A DNA stretch of 7,328 nt, taken from the NCBI GenBank assembly GCA_021781255.1, contig JAJXXG010000577.1, forward strand, positions 1-7,328, in the 5' to 3' direction. This stretch comes from Acidobacteriota bacterium. GTDB taxonomy: Bacteria; Acidobacteriota; Terriglobia; Terriglobales; Acidobacteriaceae. The position numbers and the translations under genes were made by a program. The notes beneath the pieces are model-generated. The model was not told the DNA's origin and made no database searches. It saw only the letters and a list, made by a program, of their open reading frames with translations. Below are positions 1 through 6,553 of this stretch, in pieces. How positions within the stretch are numbered: the stretch's first letter is position 1; each line of letters starts with the position of its first letter.

Positions 1-67
1 CATGCCTGCCCTCTCCAGCCGGGATCCCGGCAAGAGAGTTATCGACCGCCTGTGCCATCTGTTGCAT
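1..67 (-). CDS. Possible 5' end of a minus-strand gene running off the left edge (weak)
   Basis: On the minus strand an open frame runs from an ATG at 67-65 to the window edge without a stop (22 codons). It begins MQQMAQAVDNSLAG, and a second in-frame ATG lies three codons on at 58-56. The frame stays open upstream through an in-frame GTG at 76-74. No Shine-Dalgarno sequence precedes any of these starts; the upstream stretch is pyrimidine-rich on this strand. It would lie 85 bases downstream of the hemerythrin stop, on the same strand. I do not recognise the fragment, and it is too short to separate from chance in GC-rich DNA. All three plus-strand frames are also open here, so coding direction is not settled. 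Confidence 0.25.
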   Translation of the reverse strand, partial: MQQMAQAVDNSLAGIPAGEGRH

Positions 68-101
68 GGAAATCACGGTGGGAAGGAAGCGCTGCCGTGC
101 C

Positions 102-138
102 GGAAGAGGAAAGGGGGAGTGGGGGGAGGGATGCCCCC
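102..138 (+). other. G-rich purine tract with a G/C hairpin, between hemerythrin and the left edge
   Basis: Positions 102-131 are purines on the plus strand apart from a T at 120, and include G runs at 113-117, 121-126 and 128-130. A C5 run at 134-138 can pair with the G run at 121-126 across a 7-base loop. On the minus strand, the sense of the hemerythrin transcript, this reads as a short GGGGG/CCCCC hairpin followed by a pyrimidine-rich tail. It could be a weak terminator for hemerythrin or a G-quadruplex-prone tract. There is no clean T run, so the terminator reading is tentative. Confidence 0.35.
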
Positions 139-152
139 GGACAGTCTCTGGT

Positions 153-560
153 TTAATACACGCCGCGCGCGTTCAACCACGGGCCATACTGCCGGTCGAG
201 GCTCTCGATGTGCTCCATGTACCAGCTGCGCAGGAACTCCAGCAGCGGATGTACCTGCAGCGAGTCGCAATTCTCAGCGCGCCGCACGGTCTTGCGAATC
301 TCACTCAGCAGCCGCTGATGCGCCGCACGATGCTCCAGCAGGCCGGGAAAGTTGTAGGCCTGCAGCAGATGCTCTTCGCTAGCAAAGTGCTTGCGGGTAA
401 AGTCCACCAGCCGTTCCAGGCTCTCGTCCAACTGCTCCCGATTGCATCCGTGCAGCAGGTCGTCGCGCAGTTCGTTCATGGTATCCATCAGGATGCCATG
501 CTGGTCATCCATTGCCTTTACACCAACCGTGCAAGCGTGGCTCCAAGTCAGAAGGGTCAC
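153..560 (-). CDS. Bacteriohemerythrin, single-domain di-iron oxygen-binding protein
   Basis: This 135-residue protein is the usual size for a stand-alone bacterial hemerythrin: a four-helix bundle that binds O2 at a non-haem di-iron centre in the cytoplasm, thought to store, deliver or sense oxygen. The N-terminal signature W6...VGV(12-14)..MDDQH(17-21) is present. All seven expected iron ligands can be read: H21, H58, E62 (HFASEEH), H77, H81 (HRAAH), H117 and D122 (HIESLD), with the same spacing as the characterised Methylococcus protein. The start is GTG at 560-558, chosen because a strong GGAGGT lies just upstream and the protein then begins exactly at the family N-terminus (MTLLTW). There is no signal peptide or fused sensor domain. 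It lies 97 bases downstream of the permease gene on the same strand, and I see no clear promoter of its own. Fold and metal binding are well supported; the physiological role is not shown by the sequence. Confidence 0.95.
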   Translation of the reverse strand: MTLLTWSHACTVGVKAMDDQHGILMDTMNELRDDLLHGCNREQLDESLERLVDFTRKHFASEEHLLQAYNFPGLLEHRAAHQRLLSEIRKTVRRAENCDSLQVHPLLEFLRSWYMEHIESLDRQYGPWLNARGVY

Positions 561-564
561 AGCT

Positions 565-570
565 ACCTCC
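565..570 (-). promoter_or_regulatory. Shine-Dalgarno site fixing the GTG start of bacteriohemerythrin
   Basis: The plus strand reads ACCTCC, giving GGAGGT on the coding strand, four bases before the GTG at 560-558. No in-frame ATG gives a full-length hemerythrin domain, so this site supports the GTG. Confidence 0.75.
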
Positions 571-657
571 AGCGATCACCCTCAGGATGCTTGGTTTATC
601 CGGATTCAACAATGGCTCCAAGGTTGTAGGGGACGCCCCGGCCGGGTTATGCCGACG

Positions 658-1620
658 CTACTCCAGCACCACCTCCGGCTGCGGTTCATGACCACGCGTG
701 GTCAGCACCACGGCCGCTCCCAGAATCAGTGCCCCGCCCATCGCAGCATGCGGGCCCAGATGCTCGCCCAGCAGTTTTACCCCCAGGAACGACCCCAGCG
801 CCGGCTCAATATTCAGGAATACCCCTGCTCGCGATGCCGGAACATGATGAATCCCCCAGTTCCAAAGTAGGGTGGTTGTCGCGGTGCACGCCAGTCCGCT
901 GATGGCCAGCGCCATCCACGCTGTCGTACTCACATGAGCAAACGGAGGCGGCTGTCCGTGCGTAGGCAGCCACGGACGCAGCAGCCATGGCCCCAGGACC
1001 CATGCCGCCAGCATCACGGTTCCAGACAGGATGGTGTATGCCGTCACGACCGGCGGGCTGTGCGTCTGCATCAGCTTTTTGCTCAACAGGATCCACGCCA
1101 GCGACAAGCATAGCGAAAGCACCACCAGAAGATCCCCGGTCAGCGAGGGCTCTCCCTGCGTCGCCGATCCATGATGCCCGCCCAGGACGATCAACGCTGC
1201 ACCCACGGTGGAACTGGCCAGCGCAGCCCAGCCAATGCCGTCCAGCCTCTCCCCCGCAAACACCGCCGCAGCCACACCCAGCAACACCGGCATCGATCCC
1301 ACCATCAGGGATGCATGGCTCACCGTCGTTCGCGCCAGCCCATGGAACTGGATGAGAAACTGCACCGGAATGCCCAATGCGGCTGAAATCAGGAGCAGGC
1401 GCGTCTCGCTCCACTTGAGCCGAACCCGATGCATAAGCGCCACCGGCAGCATGCCCACGCAGGCAAACAGAAAGCGGTAGAGCACCATGTGCTCCACGCT
1501 CATCTCATTCAGCGCCAGCCGGCCAAAATAGAATCCCGTGCCCCAAAGGCAGCCCGCCAGCGCGCATGCGCCGTACCCCAGAAACATCACCCTCCGGCTA
1601 CCGGTTCCCATGGTTACCAT
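658..1620 (-). CDS. EamA/DMT-family ten-helix permease (drug/metabolite transporter)
   Basis: This 320-residue inner-membrane protein belongs to the drug/metabolite transporter superfamily (RhaT/EamA type). About ten hydrophobic segments can be seen, starting near residues 12-30, 45-63, 73-91, 105-122 and 130-147, with a second set of five from about 163 to 306. The two halves show the EamA internal duplication. The first has ARTTVSHASL...PVLLGVAAAVFAGERL (about 96-126). The second has VPASRAGVFLNIEPALGSFLG...LLGEHL (about 260-288), typical of the last helices of this family. The ATG at 1620-1618 is taken as start; the next ATG three codons later is equally possible, since only a weak GAGTGAG lies upstream. 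Substrates in this family include amino acids, nucleosides, sugars and drugs and cannot be read from sequence. It diverges from the secreted-protein gene across 79 bases in which I see no convincing -35/-10 pair on either strand, and may be co-transcribed with hemerythrin downstream. Confidence 0.93.
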   Translation of the reverse strand: MVTMGTGSRRVMFLGYGACALAGCLWGTGFYFGRLALNEMSVEHMVLYRFLFACVGMLPVALMHRVRLKWSETRLLLISAALGIPVQFLIQFHGLARTTVSHASLMVGSMPVLLGVAAAVFAGERLDGIGWAALASSTVGAALIVLGGHHGSATQGEPSLTGDLLVVLSLCLSLAWILLSKKLMQTHSPPVVTAYTILSGTVMLAAWVLGPWLLRPWLPTHGQPPPFAHVSTTAWMALAISGLACTATTTLLWNWGIHHVPASRAGVFLNIEPALGSFLGVKLLGEHLGPHAAMGGALILGAAVVLTTRGHEPQPEVVLE

Positions 1621-1699
1621 CTCACTCTTTACTCTCGCACACCCTGCATGTGCCGGTGTCTCTGCCCAAAATCGCCGTCATCAGCGAAAATAGAAAGCG

Positions 1700-3043
1700 A
1701 TGGCACAGCCGCTCCGCAAGGCTGACTTTGGCAAGCACGTAAGCCTGGGGCTCACGGTGGCGGCGCTGCTGCTTTGCCTGCCCATGGCCAGCTTCGCGCA
1801 GGCCACCCTGATCTCGCTGCGCCACCACAAACCTGCGCCGGCCAACCCACCCGCCGCCCAACCGGCCGTCCACGCGTCGCAGCCCCCCGCGTTCTCCATC
1901 CCCGTTGAGCCGCTCGGTTTCGCTGCGCCCGGCCCCATCTATCAGGGCCAGCGCATGGCCCTTGCCTCGCTCGACTTCCTCGACGAAGGCAGGCTGCTCT
2001 TCACGTTTCGCGCTCCCGGGCTCATCCATCGCGACGCGAGCGGTGCCGACCAGCGCCAGATACGTGCTCTTGTCCTTTCACTGCCGAAGGGTAACGTCGA
2101 AGATGAGGACCTCTGGACCCTCCACGGCGACTCCCGCTACCTCTGGATACTCCATGACGGAAGCTTCCTCCTGCGCGATCTCAACGACCTCAGGCAGGGC
2201 AACACCAATCTCGATCTGAAGCCGCTGCTGCACTTTCCCGGCCCTCTGCTCTGGCTGGAAATGGACCCCTCGCAGCAATACCTCGTCACGGACTCCCATG
2301 AGCCTGGGCAGACTGCCTCCGAACCTGGCCAGGTCCCAAGCCCCGACACCGCGGCCGCCAGCGTAACCACGGACGGTAGCGACACTTCCGGCGAGCCCAA
2401 CATAGTTCTGCGCATCCTCCGCCGCTCCACGGGTCAGGTGATGCTGGTCAGCCACGTGCGCACGGTCGTCCACCTGCCCATCAATTCGGACGGCTACCTG
2501 GAACCTCTGCGCGGCCGTGGCCGGGAGTGGCTGCTCAACATGAACTACTTCACAGGCGGCAACCGCATTCTCGGTCACGTAGACTCGATCTGCACTCCCA
2601 CACTTCAGTTCCTCGCTCCGCAGGAGGTCATTGCCTCCACCTGCAACATCGACGGAACCCTCAGCCTTTCCGCCATCTCCATCGACGGTCTTCATCTTTG
2701 GGACGCGCCGCAGCCCCCCATACAGGTCTGGCCGCGCCTGTTCTTCTCCGCCGGTGGACTGCGCCTGGCCCGTGAGACGCTGGTCGTCACGCATCCCATC
2801 GACGCCTATACCCCGCTGAGTTTTGACGATGTGAAAGGCCAGTTCGTCGAGGTCCTGGATGCCGCCACGGGCAAGGTTGCGCTCAAAGCCTCCGCCAGCC
2901 CCGTCCTGGACGGCGGCGGAAACGTCGCCATCTCGCCGTCCGGCAGGCGCGTCGCCATCCTCGACGCCGGCGCTATCCATGTCTACGAACTGCCCGCACC
3001 GCCCCCGCTTTCTTCCCGCGAACAGTCGCATCCGTCGCGCTGA
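1700..3043 (+). CDS. Secreted protein of unknown function, probable beta-propeller-like repeats
   Basis: The product is 447 residues. It begins with a signal peptide: a basic n-region (R6, K7, K12), a hydrophobic core at about 16-28 and a likely cut after A33 or A35 in SFAQA, so it is exported. A Pro/Ala-rich linker (about 44-72) follows. The rest is beta-rich, with recurring short strand pairs such as LASLDFLDEGRLLFTF (88-103), RYLWILHDGSFLLRD (146-160), LWLEMDPSQQYLVTD (184-198) and a last segment with ISPSGRRVAILDAG (411-424). These resemble the blades of a WD40/YncE-like propeller, though no blade has a classic WD motif. Residues about 200-232 form a low-complexity, probably disordered insert. 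Two cysteines, C298 and C315, could form a disulfide. No catalytic motif is visible. I have an impression that similar secreted proteins recur in Acidobacteriota, but this is memory, not a search. The ATG at 1700 has only a weak purine-rich site (AGAAAG) upstream. The phosphatase gene follows 64 bases later. Confidence 0.85.
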   Translation: MAQPLRKADFGKHVSLGLTVAALLLCLPMASFAQATLISLRHHKPAPANPPAAQPAVHASQPPAFSIPVEPLGFAAPGPIYQGQRMALASLDFLDEGRLLFTFRAPGLIHRDASGADQRQIRALVLSLPKGNVEDEDLWTLHGDSRYLWILHDGSFLLRDLNDLRQGNTNLDLKPLLHFPGPLLWLEMDPSQQYLVTDSHEPGQTASEPGQVPSPDTAAASVTTDGSDTSGEPNIVLRILRRSTGQVMLVSHVRTVVHLPINSDGYLEPLRGRGREWLLNMNYFTGGNRILGHVDSICTPTLQFLAPQEVIASTCNIDGTLSLSAISIDGLHLWDAPQPPIQVWPRLFFSAGGLRLARETLVVTHPIDAYTPLSFDDVKGQFVEVLDAATGKVALKASASPVLDGGGNVAISPSGRRVAILDAGAIHVYELPAPPPLSSREQSHPSR

Positions 3044-3095
3044 GCACGCATTTTGCGGCTGTTCAGGCTAACTGCCCCCGTGTAAACTGAGCGAT

Positions 3096-3103
3096 GGGGG
3101 AAG
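3096..3103 (+). promoter_or_regulatory. Shine-Dalgarno site for the TTG start of the PP2C phosphatase
   Basis: GGGGGAAG lies four bases before the TTG at 3108. An ATG at 3094 is out of frame with the phosphatase and ends after 35 codons. The only start giving the whole PP2C N-terminal strand (AAAITDRGRKRPSNED) is the TTG. Confidence 0.6.
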
Positions 3104-3107
3104 TTCC

Positions 3108-3851
3108 TTGGCAACGGCGACCGTCCATTTTCTCGCTGCGGCAATCACAGATCGAGGTCGAAAGCGGCCGTCCAACGAGGATGCCTTCGGTTACTCCGTA
3201 GAGGATGGTGTCTATGTCGTCTGTGACGGCATGGGTGGCGCCGCCGCCGGAGAGATCGCCAGTTCCCTCGCCGTGGATGAAATGCTGCGGCTCCTCACTG
3301 GCCGCTCCCAGAATGGGGAAGCCTCTCTGCCGGAACAGGCAGAGCAAGCCATTCTGGCCGCCAACCAGGCCATCTACAGCCGCGCGCAGCGCAATCATCG
3401 CCTGAGCGGAATGGGAACGACTCTTGTCGCCCTCCTTGCGCAGGAGCACAACCTTTGGGTGCTCAACATCGGGGACAGCCGCTGCTACCGCCTGCGCCAG
3501 GGCCAACTGGAACAGCTCACCCTCGATCACTCCCTGGTAGAGGAGCAGGTGCGCGTGGGCCGCATGACCCGCTCTGAGGCGCTCCGTTCTCCCCTCCGCA
3601 ACGTCATCACCCGCGCACTCGGTACGCAGTGCCGCGTGACGCCGGACATCTTCGGGCTCGAAGCCGCGCCAGGCGATCTTTACCTGCTCTGCTCCGATGG
3701 CCTGACCCGCGAACTGCCCGATTCCGTCCTCCAGTCGATGCTCACTGCCAGCGGGCCGCTCGAAGAGATGTGCGCCGGACTCATCAACGCCGCCAAGAAA
3801 GCCGGTGGCCACGACAACATCACCTGCCTGCTGGTCCGCGTGCAGGACTGA
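3108..3851 (+). CDS. PP2C-family (PPM) Ser/Thr protein phosphatase
   Basis: This 247-residue stand-alone PPM phosphatase is cytoplasmic, with no membrane segment. Enzymes of this family hydrolyse phospho-Ser/Thr using two or more Mn/Mg ions and often reverse Hanks-type kinases. The motifs are present in order: the N-terminal strand with RPSNED (20-25), VVCDGMGG (37-44, metal ligand D40), GMGTT (101-105), NIGDSR (120-125), DHS (140-142), RALG (169-172), LLCSDGL (193-199, metal ligand D197) and GGHDNIT (233-239, metal ligand D236). Length and motif set match the small bacterial PrpC/PstP-type catalytic domain, and nothing essential is missing. The start is TTG, supported by a purine-rich ribosome site. 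It lies 64 bases behind the secreted-protein gene and is probably co-transcribed or only weakly separated, as no terminator is seen between them. No kinase or FHA gene lies in the window, so its partner is unknown. Confidence 0.95.
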   Translation: MATATVHFLAAAITDRGRKRPSNEDAFGYSVEDGVYVVCDGMGGAAAGEIASSLAVDEMLRLLTGRSQNGEASLPEQAEQAILAANQAIYSRAQRNHRLSGMGTTLVALLAQEHNLWVLNIGDSRCYRLRQGQLEQLTLDHSLVEEQVRVGRMTRSEALRSPLRNVITRALGTQCRVTPDIFGLEAAPGDLYLLCSDGLTRELPDSVLQSMLTASGPLEEMCAGLINAAKKAGGHDNITCLLVRVQD

Positions 3852-3909
3852 ACGCACTTCGGTCATTGGCAAACGCGCCCAATCCCCGCATCTCCGCGCA
3901 AACACCGTA

Positions 3910-3942
3910 AGTGCAGCAATGCTCTTCTTTCAGCACCGCACT
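3910..3942 (+). other. Interrupted hairpin in the phosphatase-FBP intergenic region
   Basis: AGTGC (3910-3914) pairs with GCACT (3938-3942), and inside it TGCT (3920-3923) pairs with AGCA (3932-3935), leaving a 5/2 internal loop and an 8-base pyrimidine-rich apical loop. It lies 58 bases after the phosphatase stop. No T run follows, so it is not a textbook intrinsic terminator. It may mark the 3' end of the phosphatase message or be chance. Confidence 0.3.
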
Positions 3943-3981
3943 GTCCACCCCGAGCCTGCCCACCTATTCCCTGCACTTCCT

Positions 3982-3997
3982 CGTGACACGCATCACG
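3982..3997 (+). promoter_or_regulatory. CRP/FNR-like palindrome upstream of the FBP aldolase/phosphatase gene
   Basis: CGTGA-N6-TCACG (CGTGACACGCATCACG) has perfect 5-base arms, and its GTGA-N6-TCAC core is the recognition core of CRP-type regulators (family consensus TGTGA-N6-TCACA). It lies 43 bases before the FBP start codon, in the only long non-coding gap on that side. No convincing -10/-35 pair was found to place it relative to transcription start, so activator versus repressor cannot be said. The match is visible; binding is inference. Confidence 0.4.
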
Positions 3998-4040
3998 GCA
4001 ATTTCCCGTCGCTGGTCCCATATTTACCGTGGGGTGAGCC

Positions 4041-5165
4041 ATGAAATTGACCTTAACTGTGATTAAGGCAGATATCGGCTCCGTCGGCGGACACGTCGCT
4101 CCCTCCCTGCACCTGCTGGAAACCGTGAAAACCTACATTGGGAAGCGCGCTCCGGGGCTGGTTCTCGACCACTACATCAGCCATACCGGTGATGACATCG
4201 CAATCCTCATGACGCATACGCTTGGGGAGAACGATGCCCAGATCCACCAACTCGCATGGGATGCCTTTCGCGCCGGTACCGACGCCGCGCGTCAGGAGGG
4301 CCTCTACGGTGCCGGACAGGATCTCCTCAAAGACTCCTTTTCCGGAAACGTAAAGGGCATGGGCCCCGCCGTCGCTGAAATGGAGATCGACGAGCGCACC
4401 AGCGAGCCGTTTCTTTTCTTCGCAGCCGACAAGACCGATCCCGGCGCCTTCAACCTGCCGCTCTATCTGGCCTTTGCCGACCCCATGAACACACCGGGCC
4501 TCATTCTCTCCCCCAAGATGTCGCTCGGCTATCGCTTCGTCATCATGGACGTGAGCAACACGGCCGGCGACCGCATCATCGAGCTCAACGCACCCGACGA
4601 TCTGTACGACATTGCCGCGCTGCTCCGCGATCCGGAGCGATTTGTCGTCGAGTCCATCTGGTCGCGCGCCACCGGCGAGCAGGCTGTCGCCGTTGCCACC
4701 TCGCGACTCCACAACATTGCCGGCAAGTACACGGGGAAAGACGATCCCGTCATGCTCGTTCGCGTGCAGATGAACTTTCCGGCCACAGGAGAGATTCTTG
4801 CGCCCTACGCCATTGGCCACTTTGTTGGTGGCGGCATGCGAGGCTCCCACCAGGTGCCTATCATGCCTGTTGCGCTGAACACCGGCATCAGTTACTTTGA
4901 TGGGCCTCCCATCGTCAGTTGCGCCGGCTTCTGCAGCCATAACGGACATCTCACCGAGCCCGTGGACAACTTTGCGCATCCGTTCTGGGATCGCGTTCGC
5001 AGCCACGTCGCCGACAAGGCCATCGAGATCCGGCGTCAGGGCTTCTCAGGCGCCGCCATGTTGCCGATGAACGAGCTGGAATACACCGGCATTGCAGAAA
5101 AGCTCGCTGGCCTCGACAAGCTCTTTCGCATCCGTGAGGCGAAAGCGGAACTCCAGAAGGTATAA
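4041..5165 (+). CDS. fbp: Fructose-1,6-bisphosphate aldolase/phosphatase, archaeal type (class V FBPase)
   Basis: The 374-residue length matches the bifunctional FBPA/P family, which joins dihydroxyacetone phosphate and glyceraldehyde 3-phosphate and then removes the C1 phosphate to give fructose 6-phosphate. This makes it a one-way gluconeogenic enzyme in the cytoplasm. Family residues seen include D11 and H18 (KADIGSVGGH), D51-D52 (HTGDD), Q93 (YGAGQD), D130-K131-T132-D133 (AADKTDPGAF), and Y230 with K233-D234-D235 (KYTGKDDP). By comparison with the Sulfolobus enzyme, K233 is the Schiff-base lysine and the aspartates bind Mg. The late blocks GHFVGGGMRGSHQVPIMPV (259-277) and NELEYTGI (344-351, Y348) are also intact. 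The ATG at 4041 has GGGGTGAG just upstream and gives the conserved N-terminus. A 189-base gap precedes it, holding a CRP-like palindrome, and a strong terminator follows, suggesting a single-gene transcript. Both activities are expected from residue conservation but not proven. Confidence 0.96.
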   Translation: MKLTLTVIKADIGSVGGHVAPSLHLLETVKTYIGKRAPGLVLDHYISHTGDDIAILMTHTLGENDAQIHQLAWDAFRAGTDAARQEGLYGAGQDLLKDSFSGNVKGMGPAVAEMEIDERTSEPFLFFAADKTDPGAFNLPLYLAFADPMNTPGLILSPKMSLGYRFVIMDVSNTAGDRIIELNAPDDLYDIAALLRDPERFVVESIWSRATGEQAVAVATSRLHNIAGKYTGKDDPVMLVRVQMNFPATGEILAPYAIGHFVGGGMRGSHQVPIMPVALNTGISYFDGPPIVSCAGFCSHNGHLTEPVDNFAHPFWDRVRSHVADKAIEIRRQGFSGAAMLPMNELEYTGIAEKLAGLDKLFRIREAKAELQKV

Positions 5166-5179
5166 CCCCTCGCACCCTG

Positions 5180-5226
5180 CGAAGGCCCGGCCCAGCACAC
5201 ACGCTCACCGGGCCTTCGTTGTGTTT
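5180..5226 (+). terminator. Intrinsic terminator after the FBP gene, shared with the convergent MFS gene
   Basis: A perfect 11-bp stem is formed by CGAAGGCCCGG (5180-5190) and CCGGGCCTTCG (5208-5218), with a 17-base loop, followed by TTGTGTTT on the plus strand. It begins 15 bases after the FBP stop. Read from the other side the stem is the same but lacks a T run, so termination of the MFS transcript here would be weaker. Confidence 0.85.
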
Positions 5227-5280
5227 CGCAGCGGATTCCACAAGCATTGCGATGTGGGACAGAGTTGCCGCAAGAGCAGC

Positions 5281-6519
5281 CTAGGCAGTCATCTCTGCGC
5301 CTTTGGCTTCGCGGCCCAGGATGGCGAGGACAGCGAGCGCAACGGCAACCAGGACAACGGTGACGGCGAGGACGTCTGAGTAGCTACCCCAGCGCTCGGC
5401 GGCAAGAGCCTGGCCTTTGCCGTTCCAGGAGGTAATGAGGCCGCCGAGTTGATAGGCAAGGCCGGGCGCGGTGGCGCGGACAGGACCGGGAGAGAGTTCC
5501 GTGAGGTAGGCTGGCACCACTCCCCATGCGCCCTGAACCATGAACTGCATGAGAATGGCACCCGCGCCGAGGGTCCAAGCAGAGTGGCCGTAAGCATACA
5601 GCGGGATGACCGGGATGGAGAGTAGCGCGGCAGCGATAATGGCGCGCTTGCGTCCCCAATGCTCCGAGAGAACGCCGAAGACGAATCCTCCTGCGATGGA
5701 GCCTAGACCGTAAAGCACGCCAATCAGGCCCACAGTCTGCGGCGAAAGGTGCATCTGGACCGAAAGAAAGGTGGGATACACGTCCTGCGTGCCATGGGAA
5801 AAGCTCATGAAGGCGGTCATGAGAATGACCAGAAAAAAGAACGTGGGCAGAAATTCGGTAATATGTGCCGGGATAAGCGGACCTGTGCGGCGCTCCCGTG
5901 GCCTGCGAGCCGATGCGAGCCAGACGGGACTCTCTTCGACTCGGATCTGCACGTAGAGGACAAGCAGACCCGGAACTGCCCCGAGTAGAAAGAGGCCCCG
6001 CCAGCCAATGGCATGGAAGAAGAGCGCGTAGGCGGCAGAGGCAAGGATGGAACCGAGGGCATAGCCCTCCTGCAGGATGCCGGAGAAGGTTCCGCGGCCC
6101 TCGCGGGGCAGGCTCTCAAAGGCAAGCGCCGCACCCACTCCCCACTCGCCCCCCATGGCAATGCCGAAGAGCGCTCGGAGGAGAAGCAGCACATTCAGCG
6201 ACGGCGCAAAGGCGCAGGCGGCCTCAATGATGGAGAAGCTGAGAATGTTGGTAATCAGAACAGGGCGGCGGCCATAGCGGTCTGCCAGGAGGCCAAAGAT
6301 GACGGCGCCGACGGGCCGGAATGCCTGGGTAAGAAAGACCGCACCTAGAATTGCCGAGGGCATGGCCCGGAAATCGGCCGCGATGGCCTTTACGCAGAAG
6401 ATGAGCAGAAAAAAATCGAGACTGTCGAGCGTCCAACCAAGAAACGAGGCGACGAAAGCATGCCGCTGCGATGAGGTAAGACGCTGGAAGTCGCGAACGA
6501 AAGACATTACCGGGAGCAT
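5281..6519 (-). CDS. MFS carboxylate:H+ symporter of the SHS/Jen1 type (probable lactate/pyruvate uptake)
   Basis: This 412-residue inner-membrane protein has about twelve hydrophobic segments. MFS motif A is clear after helix 2 (FGLLADRYGRRP, 75-86), with a degenerate copy in the second half (FGVLSEHWGRKR, 281-292). Family marks of the sialate/carboxylate symporters are GWTLDSLDFF in helix 1 (28-37) and GIAMGGEWGVGAALAFE (119-135). Most telling is MSFSHGTQDVYPT at 238-250. It fits the NXX(S/T)HX(S/T)QDXXXT signature of Jen1-type lactate/pyruvate:H+ symporters at every key position except the first, where M replaces N. The start is the ATG at 6519-6517; an ATG four codons later (MSFVRD) is also possible, and neither has a good ribosome site. 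It converges on the FBP gene and diverges from the zinc-ribbon gene. A short-chain monocarboxylate is the best guess for substrate; sialate or another organic acid is possible. Confidence 0.92.
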   Translation of the reverse strand: MLPVMSFVRDFQRLTSSQRHAFVASFLGWTLDSLDFFLLIFCVKAIAADFRAMPSAILGAVFLTQAFRPVGAVIFGLLADRYGRRPVLITNILSFSIIEAACAFAPSLNVLLLLRALFGIAMGGEWGVGAALAFESLPREGRGTFSGILQEGYALGSILASAAYALFFHAIGWRGLFLLGAVPGLLVLYVQIRVEESPVWLASARRPRERRTGPLIPAHITEFLPTFFFLVILMTAFMSFSHGTQDVYPTFLSVQMHLSPQTVGLIGVLYGLGSIAGGFVFGVLSEHWGRKRAIIAAALLSIPVIPLYAYGHSAWTLGAGAILMQFMVQGAWGVVPAYLTELSPGPVRATAPGLAYQLGGLITSWNGKGQALAAERWGSYSDVLAVTVVLVAVALAVLAILGREAKGAEMTA

Positions 6520-6553
6520 AGCAGACGATGCGGCACGGAATCATTTCGCAATG

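Noticed and set aside
592..600. Single DnaA-box-like TTATCC sequence near the hemerythrin start
   Set aside because: One partial match only, with no cluster, AT-rich stretch or dnaA/dnaN neighbours; the composition switch is 4.6 kb away.
66..629. 187-codon plus-strand frame overlapping hemerythrin
   Set aside because: It is antisense to a hemerythrin with all seven ligands, has no ribosome site, and its protein looks like translated antisense sequence.
629..646. GC-rich palindromes (GGGG-ACG-CCCC and CCCGGCCGGG) between the permease and hemerythrin genes
   Set aside because: The stems are short and overlapping, with no T run on the minus strand, so neither a terminator nor an operator is well supported.
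2078..3031. 317-codon open frame on the minus strand opposite the secreted-protein gene
   Set aside because: It mirrors the plus-strand gene, as expected in GC-rich DNA, and lacks a ribosome site or any recognisable motif. The plus strand has a signal peptide and sensible composition.
3094..3201. Short frame from the ATG at 3094 ahead of the PP2C gene, considered as a leader peptide or frameshifted start
   Set aside because: It overlaps the phosphatase start out of frame and ends after 35 codons with no plausible motif. The phosphatase frame is complete without it.
3063..3905. 280-codon minus-strand frame opposite the PP2C gene
   Set aside because: The plus strand encodes every PP2C motif in order; the antisense frame is a compositional shadow.
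4053..5006. 317-codon minus-strand frame opposite the FBP gene
   Set aside because: The plus strand is a complete conserved enzyme; nothing supports an overlapping antisense gene.
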